Part shown: positions 35,654-44,800 of the stretch, piece after piece
Numbering within the stretch: the first letter of the stretch is position 1
Layout of the letters: each line of letters starts with the position of its first letter
Source: JBPOFY01 sp051252415
Lineage (GTDB): Bacteria > Verrucomicrobiota > Verrucomicrobiia > Opitutales > Coraliomargaritaceae
Assembly: GCA_051252415.1 (NCBI GenBank)
Contig: JBPOGA010000004.1
Span: 1-64,000 of the forward strand
Direction: 5' to 3'
Length of the DNA: 64,000 nt
Made by a program: the position numbers and the translations under genes
Notes under the pieces: generated by a model
The model's database searches: none
Told to the model about the DNA's origin: nothing
What the model saw: only the letters and a program-made list of their open reading frames with translations

Positions 35654-36113
35654 CTCTCAAACAATACAGGCCTTTTCAAGGTCTAAATCATGCTATGATC
35701 TGGCAGGCGGGTGCAATTTTAAGTGCGGGGTAAAAAGAATAAGGTCTTGCATTTGGGAGCGTCAGCATCTGTGCCGACAATCTTGTTGTAGGCGCGTTTC
35801 ATAACAGATGCGGACACCCATCTACGCTCTGCGAGCTACGCTGAACACTGCGGAGGTCCCGCTCCCGTCTCCTGAGTGACCCTAGACTTGAAATTGCACC
35901 CTTCAGCGGAGGGGGATGTCATCGGCTCCAATTGTAGGCGTTTTGATTCAAGGAGAAATAATCAGGCCAATACATAAAACTGGCTAATCGAGCCTGTCTG
36001 TTAAGATTGGGCAGTTTCATGTGGTTTATAGAGTAAAGATTCAATTGATCACTAAGCCTATTTGTAAATAATGGCGAATTGTATCTATATACATTGAGTC
36101 GTATTCCCTAACT
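35654..36113. other. Intergenic region with hairpin element and regulatory motif
   Basis: This 460-bp divergent gap holds no gene I can support. Positions 35755-35871 form a composite repeat closed by GGGAGCG and CGCTCCC, with GCATCTGT/ACAGATGC arms inside. A copy of the surface-gene motif lies at 35998-36008. Confidence 0.6.
35998..36008 (+). promoter_or_regulatory. Surface-protein motif CTGTTAAGATT (site 1)
   Basis: One mismatch from the consensus CTGTAAAGATT, in the orientation of the nuclease gene and ending 105 nt before its ATG. See the four other sites at 46703, 50578, 54007 and 55020. Confidence 0.55.
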
Positions 36114-38753
36114 ATGAATCCATTTCGATATATTTCAGTTTTCCTTACTTCGTTTTTTGCTGTAGTCATTCCGTTCAAGCTGTCGGCTGAAGATGTCGTC
36201 CTGACTGGCTGGCATGATTTTTCTTCTGCGTTTCAGGCGCACCGTGCTTCGGGCGACGCTAAAGATTCCGAGGGCGAGATTAAGAATGTTACTGGAAAGC
36301 TTTGGGGCGGTGATGGCGCCCGCGATACCTGGGGGTCGACAGACGGGACTTATGGGCCGACCGAAGCCGTCGGCAGCACTGCAACCGATGGGGCAATGAG
36401 TATTCGAGTCGATAAAGACAAAGTCTACTTCACCATCACAAACGGCTCTACTCGAAATATTCACCTCAGCAAAGTGCTGTTCGACTTCGCGAGTGTGAAT
36501 GGTAACTCCCCGCGTAATCTGAGTATCTACTATCAGAGCGGCGGTCTTTCTGATCCGAACGAAACGCTCCTAGTCCGCTGGGAGTCGATTCTCAACGGAC
36601 TTGGCACTGTTTCCGATTACGAGGATATGGAACTCGATCTAAGCATACTCGAAGATCAAATCCTCGGCCCCGGCCAAACCGCGACCTTCCGCTTTCAGGT
36701 CGATACGGCCAATGTCAACAACCAGGCGCTGGGCTTGGATAATATCGCGATCCTTGGGGATTACGCGGACTTTGCGGTAGTGACGTATAACATCCACGGC
36801 GGCAAAAACGCGACTGATAGCACATTCGTAGAGCAGAACGTCATCGATTTCCGCGATAACCATTTGCAGGGTGAAGATGTGATCTGCCTTCAAGAAGTAG
36901 ACTTTCAAAACGGCTGGTGGGATGACATCAAAGGGATTCTTTCCGACTACCCCTACACGCATCAAACTATCAATTCGACGACAGTGGGATGGCCTAAATA
37001 TACCTCCATCGCAGTTCTATCTAAGCATCCCATTGTGAGTGTGCATGAGCATCTCGTAAACACTGATCCAACCTACGACAAATGGGAGCGCCATGGCCAA
37101 CATGTGCAGATTCAGGTCGGCGGGGAATTGGTCCATCTTTTCCACTACCACAATACACACGACCCTGATCCTAACGACGGCACTGGCGTCGATAGTTCCG
37201 AATATGCCGGCATGGAAAACTTTCGCGATTTCATTCTCGATCGCATCGACTCTCAGGCGCTTTCCGAACGCGGCAGAATCGTGGCGCTCGGGGACTTCAA
37301 TATCAACGGCACGTTGGTCGACACCCTCATGCCGGACCTAGTTGATAGACAGTCTGATTGGGTCGATCACGTGACTGCGATGTTCGATTTCGAAAATTCT
37401 GGCGTGTATTCAACTGGTGCCTCGGGTAGTAACATTTCTGACCACGATGCTGTTTGGGCTGAATTCGATCTGGAAGAGCCAAGCCCTGACCCGATGACAT
37501 GGTCTTCGACTCCAGCCACCACCAGCACTGGCACGATCACGATGGAGGCCAGCGCTGCCTCCGACCCGCACGAGGTGCAGTATAAATTCACCAACACCAC
37601 GATCGGTGACGGCTCGCATGATAGTGGCTGGCAAGACAGCGCGACCTATACTGATGCTGGACTCACAGAAGGAGTCTCCTACAGCTACACAGTCATGGCG
37701 CGCGACAAATCGGCTAATGTCAATATGACCAGCGCATCGGCTTCTGCCTCTGCAATATCCACGATCGTATACGTCGCACCGCCCTACAAAGAAAGTTTTG
37801 AGAGCGGTATTGGCAACTGGGTGCAAGTAACTGATGATGATTATGATTGGATGGTGCATAGCGGCGCGACAGAGACAGCAGCAGCTGGACCTAGTGGCGC
37901 GTCTGAAGGAACTTACTATCTCTATGCTGAGGGGCATCAAGGCCAAGGGCGCGACGGTATAGCATCGGTTGAAGCCAGTTTTGATTTAAGTGCACTGAGT
38001 GCACCCGCTATAAAGTTCGACTACCATATGTATGGTGACTTTATCGACTATCTTGCGCTTGATGTTTACAATGGGAGCAGTTGGACTACTAATGTTTGGT
38101 TAAAGGATAATGAGCAACATTCCAGTAGTGCTGATCCTTGGTCCACCGCACTGGTTGACCTTGCCGCCTATGCCGGTCTGAGCAATGTGAAGCTACGTTT
38201 CCGTACCGCAAATACGCGTTGGAATGCCGCCGACCCCGCAATCGACAACATTTGCATAGATGAACTGCCGACCATCTCATATGCTCAGTGGGAAGCCACT
38301 GCATTTGCCGCAGCGCCCAACGGCACGGATACCTCATCAAGCGGCAATCCAGACAACGATTCGCTAGTCAACCTGCTAGAATACGCCTTCGGCACCGATC
38401 CAAATGTAAGCGATTCTAGTGCAATGACAGTCGATGAGAGTGGTGGTACTTTCACACCTGGCACACCCGTTGTGGACATCGATTTTGATCCGCTATCGGT
38501 AAAGGCATGCTTCATACGCCGCGTCGACCATGCGAGCTCAGGTATTACCTATACTGCTCAGTTTAGCCATGAACTCAGCACATGGGAGGACTTGGATGGC
38601 AGCACCGCGACTCAAATTTTCGGCGTCTCTGAATCGAATGGATATGAGGCCGTAGAACTCAACTACCCAACTTTCCTCTCAACTGGGCAAAAAGCTCGTT
38701 TCTACCGTGTGAAAATTGACGACATCCCTTCTGGTAATACTCAGCCTGAATAA
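36114..38753 (+). CDS. Secreted endonuclease/exonuclease/phosphatase-domain protein with MAM-like and sorting-type C-terminal domain
   Basis: After a signal peptide (residues 1-25) comes a beta-sandwich of unknown type (about 28-215), then a full EEP catalytic domain (about 220-455). It has the metal glutamate in ICLQEVDF, the GDFN motif in VALGDFNING and the terminal ISDHDAVWAEF, so a metal-dependent nuclease or phosphodiesterase activity is expected outside the cell. A fibronectin-like segment (about 465-550) and a MAM-like domain (about 560-718: FESGIGNWVQVTDDDYDW, YYLYAEGHQGQ, LSNVKLRFR) follow. Residues 721-879 form a module shared with the esterase at 47005 and, more distantly, the giant protein at 41828. 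It is a single-gene unit preceded by regulatory-motif site 1. Confidence 0.88.
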   Translation: MNPFRYISVFLTSFFAVVIPFKLSAEDVVLTGWHDFSSAFQAHRASGDAKDSEGEIKNVTGKLWGGDGARDTWGSTDGTYGPTEAVGSTATDGAMSIRVDKDKVYFTITNGSTRNIHLSKVLFDFASVNGNSPRNLSIYYQSGGLSDPNETLLVRWESILNGLGTVSDYEDMELDLSILEDQILGPGQTATFRFQVDTANVNNQALGLDNIAILGDYADFAVVTYNIHGGKNATDSTFVEQNVIDFRDNHLQGEDVICLQEVDFQNGWWDDIKGILSDYPYTHQTINSTTVGWPKYTSIAVLSKHPIVSVHEHLVNTDPTYDKWERHGQHVQIQVGGELVHLFHYHNTHDPDPNDGTGVDSSEYAGMENFRDFILDRIDSQALSERGRIVALGDFNINGTLVDTLMPDLVDRQSDWVDHVTAMFDFENSGVYSTGASGSNISDHDAVWAEFDLEEPSPDPMTWSSTPATTSTGTITMEASAASDPHEVQYKFTNTTIGDGSHDSGWQDSATYTDAGLTEGVSYSYTVMARDKSANVNMTSASASASAISTIVYVAPPYKESFESGIGNWVQVTDDDYDWMVHSGATETAAAGPSGASEGTYYLYAEGHQGQGRDGIASVEASFDLSALSAPAIKFDYHMYGDFIDYLALDVYNGSSWTTNVWLKDNEQHSSSADPWSTALVDLAAYAGLSNVKLRFRTANTRWNAADPAIDNICIDELPTISYAQWEATAFAAAPNGTDTSSSGNPDNDSLVNLLEYAFGTDPNVSDSSAMTVDESGGTFTPGTPVVDIDFDPLSVKACFIRRVDHASSGITYTAQFSHELSTWEDLDGSTATQIFGVSESNGYEAVELNYPTFLSTGQKARFYRVKIDDIPSGNTQPE

Positions 38754-39303
38754 ACATCGGATGCGCTTGCGCGACGCTGTTTCGCTACGGTTTACTAGAA
38801 GCGATCATCAATCAGCAAAGCATCGTCGAATCGAACGGTTGAAAGGAATTGCCTATGGTTGGGAGGGGAGGCATCGCGCAAGGAAAATGTCTCAAAATTA
38901 CGAATAGTATCCTATTGGAGCGTCGGGTCCGTCCCGACATTGCGTCAGAGTTAACCTTACGACGGTTAGATGTCCGGACGGAGCCGGACGCTCCCATTGA
39001 TTGAATTTTGAGACAGTTTCCAAGCGCGAGCCCTACAAACTAGATTGTTGCAGACGGAAGGGTAGTTCACGTCTGTGGTTATTGGCTAAGGTTGGCGAAC
39101 CACCTTCTCGGCTCTGCCGAGACTCCTCCTTAACCAATGAGGAGAGCTTAAAGTCTCCATTCTAGTGGCATCCAGCTAGCGCTTAATACAGTGAATTCAC
39201 ACTACGTAGACTGACTACTAGAGGCGGCGCTTCGCAGGCAAAGACCTTACGATGAATTATATACGCTCAAGTTCGCGCCATCTGGGATGAGCCTTCTTAG
39301 TTC
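38754..39303. other. Repeat-filled convergent intergenic region, no gene
   Basis: About 550 bp between convergent genes hold only hairpin repeats. Positions 38912-38998 have GTCGGGTCCGTCCCGAC and GTCCGGACGGAGCCGGAC hairpins closed by GGAGCGTC/GACGCTCC. Half-copies of the 21352 repeat lie near 38760 and 39020. A CTCGGCTCTGCCGAG hairpin at 39107-39121 resembles the first hairpin of the 1-360 repeat. Confidence 0.7.
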
Positions 39304-41337
39304 CTATCGATCTCGCTTGAAAGCGGAAGTAGGGATGGAGCGTTCAGCCATATTAGGACCGGCCCAAGTAAGTGTCCACATGTTGGAATCGGTTAATTTT
39401 TGGTAGCAACGTATTGGGTGCAGGCCTTTTTCCAAATAGATTGTGGTGGAGCGGTTTGCCCCAGGGCTGTAAGCTTTGTCAGCATCGAATAGAATGGCCT
39501 CATGGATACGAATCACTGCTTTGCAGCCACTTTGCAGCGTGAACGTGTATTCGCCAGTCTCAGGCACATCTAGATAGCCCTTAATGAGCAACTGAGAGCT
39601 CTTGGAATCCTGGATTGTTGCAGGTGTCAGTGATGGTGTGGCGCCACTTTCATAAGGCGTTAAACCGTCGGTATTTGCGACCCAAGGTGTGTCGATTTCA
39701 AAACGTTGCCAGGTGAGACCAGATTGTAGGTGTTGAACAAATACTGCAGGCATCGGCGTCGTGTCGTAGATGCGCTTGGCTGTGGTGTTCGCTCGTCGCA
39801 TATGTAGTGTGCCAGCCTGCATTTCTTTCTGTAGGTCGGTGCGCTCCATGGCTAGGTCTTGCGATTGCTGTGGGTCGCGGACGACATTGTAAATTTCGAA
39901 TGGATCAGAGGGCGTTTGAATATCGTAACGAACGCCAACGAAGTCACCGATTCGAATCGCTTGCATGTTGTTACGCTTACGATTTCGATGGCTCTTCAAG
40001 AACTCGGAATAGTTCGGTGTTTTGTTGTCTTTTTGATATTCGAAATAGAGCGCATTACCATTTTGCTCACCCTTGCCAGTCAGTGTGGGTAGGAGCGACA
40101 CACCATCAGATCGAGCAGGTGCGGGGTGACCGGCCATTTCGGTAAATGTTGGCATCCAGTCCCAAAAGGCAGAAGGGTGCTCGCTGATGGTTCCTGCAGG
40201 AATAGCGCCGGGCCAGCGTGCTAACGCGCCGACACGTATGCCGCCTTCCCATAGGTCGCGCTTGATCCCATCGAAAGGGCCGAAACTATTAAAGAAATTG
40301 GGCGCGTAGCCTTCCTTCATGTAGGATTCTTTACTGGGGCCGTTGTCGGAGGTGAAAACGATGAGTGTGTTGTTGTCGATATTCAGGTCTTTCAGCAGAT
40401 GTATGAGGTCACCCACGCAATCGTCAATTCGGCGCACCATCGTGGCATAGCGTTGATAGACATCGGGCCATGGCTTGTTTTTCTGCGAGGCTTTACCACC
40501 ACCATTCCAACGGGCGGATTTGTAATCAGGGTGAATCCAAGTGTCAGGAGTGCCCTTTGCCGTGTTGATCATGCTGCCGCTTTGACCGGTCCATTGAAGG
40601 CCGCCGTTGAGTCCACCGCCGGAGGGATATTCAGTGGTCGGCACCTGTAGTTTTGCATGGGGTGTATCGTAGGAAAGATAAGCGAAGAAAGGTTGATCTG
40701 GCTGACTCTTAGTATGGTCGATGATCCACTTCTTTGTGCGGGCAGTGAAGAGATCGGTGGAGTAGCATTTGTCGTAGTCAGCAACGACATCTTGGGTGTT
40801 ATCGATGAGACTCTTACCATCTTCTTTAGGGTAGTGTTGGTGTCCATCCTTGTGTGTGAGATAGCCAAAGAATGCGTCAAACCCACGGTTGAGTGGGTGC
40901 GCAATGTAGCCGTTTTTATTCGTGTCTGAAGGCTTGCCTCGTAGCCCCCATTTGCCAACGGCGAGTGTAGCGTAGCCAGATTGTTGCAAGACGCTGGCCA
41001 AGGTGTGGTTATACTCGAGTTCTTTATCGAATTGATTGTTGCGCACGTTGGCATGTCCTTGATGGACGCCCGCGAGTAAAGATGCACGTGCTGGTGCACA
41101 TACAGGAGCCGCACTGTAGTGGTGGGGGAGCATCGCACCTTCGATGGCCATCTTATCCAGCTGTGGCGTGAAGTGCGCGGGTTCACCAGCTTCGTCAGCA
41201 CGAGCACGTTCATTTTGGAAAAAGACGCCAATGTCCCCGTAACCTAAATCATCGCAGAGAATGAAAATAATGTTCGGTTGTTGTGCTGCGCTGAGTAGCG
41301 AGCTGCAAAGAGTGAGAAGTAGGAGTGTGCGAATCAT
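39304..41337 (-). CDS. Type I sulfatase with PA14-like domain
   Basis: The enzyme should remove sulfate esters from a glycan. From ATG 41337 (676 aa) a signal peptide (MIRTLLLLTLCSSLLSAA) precedes IIFILCDDLGYGDIG with the metal-binding aspartates. The formylglycine motif is CAPARASLLAG with C80 as the residue to be oxidised; VGKWGLRG, TLIVFTSDNGPS and DLWEGGIRV are standard S1 blocks. The last 140 residues (SSQLLIKGYLDVPETGEYTF, LEKGLHPIRCYQ) form a PA14-like carbohydrate-binding domain, an uncommon addition. The 10 residues before M11 look untranslated. A formylglycine-generating enzyme is needed but not encoded here. Confidence 0.93.
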   Translation of the reverse strand: MIRTLLLLTLCSSLLSAAQQPNIIFILCDDLGYGDIGVFFQNERARADEAGEPAHFTPQLDKMAIEGAMLPHHYSAAPVCAPARASLLAGVHQGHANVRNNQFDKELEYNHTLASVLQQSGYATLAVGKWGLRGKPSDTNKNGYIAHPLNRGFDAFFGYLTHKDGHQHYPKEDGKSLIDNTQDVVADYDKCYSTDLFTARTKKWIIDHTKSQPDQPFFAYLSYDTPHAKLQVPTTEYPSGGGLNGGLQWTGQSGSMINTAKGTPDTWIHPDYKSARWNGGGKASQKNKPWPDVYQRYATMVRRIDDCVGDLIHLLKDLNIDNNTLIVFTSDNGPSKESYMKEGYAPNFFNSFGPFDGIKRDLWEGGIRVGALARWPGAIPAGTISEHPSAFWDWMPTFTEMAGHPAPARSDGVSLLPTLTGKGEQNGNALYFEYQKDNKTPNYSEFLKSHRNRKRNNMQAIRIGDFVGVRYDIQTPSDPFEIYNVVRDPQQSQDLAMERTDLQKEMQAGTLHMRRANTTAKRIYDTTPMPAVFVQHLQSGLTWQRFEIDTPWVANTDGLTPYESGATPSLTPATIQDSKSSQLLIKGYLDVPETGEYTFTLQSGCKAVIRIHEAILFDADKAYSPGANRSTTIYLEKGLHPIRCYQKLTDSNMWTLTWAGPNMAERSIPTSAFKRDR

Positions 41338-41770
41338 TTGTAGGATCGGGTTGTTTCTATAACACAATAGTTCCTGGAATTATGAAATGTAAATTATGGG
41401 TATTAGTTGAACTACGAGTTCGCTACGGTAGAAACGGTATTGTAGCGGCACCAGCCCTAGGCCATCTCTTAGCAAAGAGAAGGTGGGGGATGGAGCTTAG
41501 TTATATGCATAGACGACTCTATTAAAACTGCTATGGAAGTAGCATGTATAGGTAGTGTATCTCTATTAACAATTGGCTAGCGAATATCTTTACATGTTCG
41601 TGTAATTAGCGTGAGAGTTTTAGCGAGAAGCGCGTCCCTTCAATAACCTTCGCTGGAGGGACTTGTTTTACACGTCCGCCGTCCACCAGAGTATATCCTG
41701 TATCAACAGAAGGATTGGTGTAATAGATTATCACAGACTAAGCATGCCTTTCTAATCGAAGATGAACCAT
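41338..41770. other. Intergenic region with hairpin fragments
   Basis: No gene is visible. Positions 41640-41690 carry a diverged copy of the CGCTGGAGGGACGTGTTT palindrome family found at about 115-140 in this window and again at 50730-50790. A near-match to the surface-gene motif at 41585 is not counted because it lies 247 bp from the sulfatase start. Confidence 0.5.
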
Positions 41771-41803
41771 AAAAAAGCCCGCCTCCAGTAGGAGACGGGC
41801 TTT
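41771..41803 (-). terminator. Intrinsic terminator of the giant repeat protein gene
   Basis: On the minus strand AAAGCCCGTCTCC pairs with GGAGGCGGGCTTT around TACT, one mismatch, followed by six T residues. It begins 25 bp after the stop codon at 41828. Confidence 0.92.
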
Positions 41804-41827
41804 GAGATTGTTTACGACTTCAGTCGC

Positions 41828-44800
41828 TTACGGCTGTGTCACAGAGACTCGGACGAAGATCTGAGTTGGAGTGCCAACTGTCACCGTTGCGGTAACTTCG
41901 ACAGACTCGTAGTCAGTGCTATTGCCATTGGCCGGTACACCTAGGGTGCCAGTTGCGAAGGTCACCGTGTTGGTGCCGTCGCTTGCACCATCGTCGGTCC
42001 AACCAGCAGTTAGGTCGGTAGTCCATTGGTAAGTTACAGTCACATCGCTGATATCCTTCGGACGATCATGCGAGAAGACTAGGGTGCCGCTGAGTGCTCC
42101 GCTACCATCAAGACCGGTTAGTTCAGAACCGAAGACATCAGCTGTTAGCGGATCAGAATCCCAGAAGAAGTATTCGTAGAGATTCTCACCGTCACCGTCA
42201 GGATCGTCGGTTGGTCCTTCGTTGCCGCCTGTTAGGCCATTGCTGGCTGCCCAAGTATCGAACGGGGCGCTGGCAGCCTGCGCAGTGAGGGTCACAAAGT
42301 CTCCTCCATCATCGTAATCGAGGATGAAATCTTGGGAACCTACTGTGATGGTCGCACCGTCAGCAAGGCCATCAAAGGTGTCTGGCAGGGTCGCACCCGT
42401 GTAGTCAACGATTGTCAACTTAGTGCCGGCGGTGATGATAGCTGGCACAGCTGCGATATCGAGGACATCAAGAGAGACGCCAGTACCGATGCTGATGGCT
42501 CCTCCGCTGACGACGAGCTTGTCAGCACTTGGCACTGAGCTGTCGATCTCAACAGCGAAGGTGGAGTTGTTACTGAAAGTAACGCCGTTGGTTGCCGTCA
42601 ACGTGCCCACACTGGCTCCAGGTGCAAGTACGCCACCGTCATCGATGGTGATGGCACCGCCGATGGTGCCTGTGCCACCAAGGGTCGCGTCGGCAGTTAC
42701 AGTGACCGCACCCGTTGCACCGGACTGATCGCCGTTGACGAGTAGGATTCCGTCATCCTCGAGGTTGGTGACACCCTCATAGGTATTAGTGCCCTCCAGA
42801 ACTAAAGTTCCGCTAAAACGAGCGCGAAAGCCACCTGTGCCGGAAATGTTGCCGCTCATTACAGCATCGATTTCAGCAGCGCTGTCGTAGGTGGCCACTC
42901 CGTAGTTTGCCGTGCCTGGCAAGACCATGCCGTTGACCAAAGTCGTGGTATGGGTCGCCTCAGGTGCGGAGAGGAAGAAGGTGAATGCACTCGGAGTTGC
43001 TTCGGGCATGAAGCCATCGACACCCCAAGTAAGATCCGCACCTGCACCGCCGAGATCAACGCTACGATCGGCACCAGAAGCGCCAAAGCCACCACCATTT
43101 GTAAACTGCACCTCGCCTGCGCCTTCACCGAGTGGGCGAGTGAAGTCGGCGGCGTTGCCACCGTCGAAGTCGCCAGCAATCAGTAGGAGGCCGACGCCAT
43201 TCAGTCTCAAATTACTGGCGTCTGGGAAGTTAGAGCTGCTGCTGACCTTTAGGCTACCTTGAGAGACGACGGTCTCTCCAGTGTAGGTGTTCGCACCAGT
43301 CAGTTCAACGAAGCCTAGACTATGTCCACTGGTGCCTGTGACTGCCAGGGAACCGCTGCCCGTGATCGGAGCGGCTACAGTCATTTCAAGCAAATTATAA
43401 TCGATAAGACCACCGCCATCCAGCAGGGTGATACCGCGGTTGGCATCGTCGATGGTGAGTGCAGCGGCCGCACGTAGACCACCGCCGTCAAGCGTGAGGT
43501 GATCGGCGGCAAATGCGCCAGGATTCGCACCGATGTCGGTTTCGTCGTCGATGACTAGATAGGAGCCCAGGGCGACTGTCTTGCCAGTGTAATCATTGGT
43601 ACCGGACAGAGTCATTGGGTTGTTACCTGACTTAGTAAGGCCGATATCGCCAGTGATGTTTGAAGTGTAGTCGAAGGCGTCGTCTTGAGTCCGCACGCCT
43701 AGTGATGAACCGGCTGCGAAGGAAGCGTCAGTCAATAGAGAATCTATACCGGCCATCAGCCACTCGCTACCGCCACCGGCGTCGACCCGGAACGTGGCGC
43801 CACTGGCCACAGTGATCGCCTGAGTGGCAGGATCGATCGCATTCGGAAAACGGAAGCCGAGCGTGCCGGCATTGACCGTCGCAGTGCCGGTGTAGCTGGT
43901 GGGATTGTCCTTATCGATGCCCTGTGTGCCATCGCCGGTTTTCACGATGTTGATCGCAGCGCCGGTTTCCCTCATGTTGGCGTTCCAAGCATATTCTTCA
44001 CCAGCACCCACATCAAATGTGAGCGTGGAAACCGTACCACCATTGTTATCGATTTCCTTGGTGCTGCCGCCATTAGAAACCAGTCCGCCTAAGGTCTGAT
44101 CGAAGCCGTTCAGCTCAAAGAAGCTATTTCCGATACCGCCGACCGTGAATACGGTAGCGGTCGGCAACTGGTCGGTGCCGGTCAACTCGATGGTGCCTTG
44201 GGCAATCCGAGTCGGACCAGTGTATGTCTGGGCGGTGCTTAAGGTGAGCACATTGCCACCTTGGACCCAAAGCCCGTGGGAACCACTCGCACCGTCGCCG
44301 AGGGCAATCGCACCGGCAGAAATATCTAGGCCGAGGTAGGCGCTCGGATCGAGCCAGTCGACCGTGGTCGAGAGTCCGCCGCCGCCAGCGATATCGGAGG
44401 AAGTCCAAGCGACTCCGTCAAAGGGCACCATGAAGATCTCGTCGGCAGCGACCTGCACCAGGCTGTAGTCGGGCAGAGCGGTGGCATTGCCGGCTATCAG
44501 GGTGCCGTCGATCACCTCAGCCGCGCCGTCGAAAGTGTTGGTACCTGTAAGTGTGATGGTGCCGCCACCATCAACTTGGATGCCGCCAGCTCCGGAGAGG
44601 TCGCCGCTGTAAGTAAATGCATTCGAGCGGTTGAAGACCAAAGTGCCACCAATCGCGAGTGCAGGGTCACCGACGATACTGCCGCCAGTGCCGCCATTGC
44701 CGATGCTGAGGGTACCGCCCGTGTGAGTGATCGAAGAAGCAGTGAGGTCGTCGGCGATTTGGAATAGGCCGCCGGTGATAGTGACCGCACCGGTGTTGGC

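Noticed and set aside
41585..41595. Near-match TATCTTTACAT upstream of the PA14-like sulfatase
   Set aside because: Two mismatches and a 247-bp distance from the start break the pattern seen at the five accepted sites.
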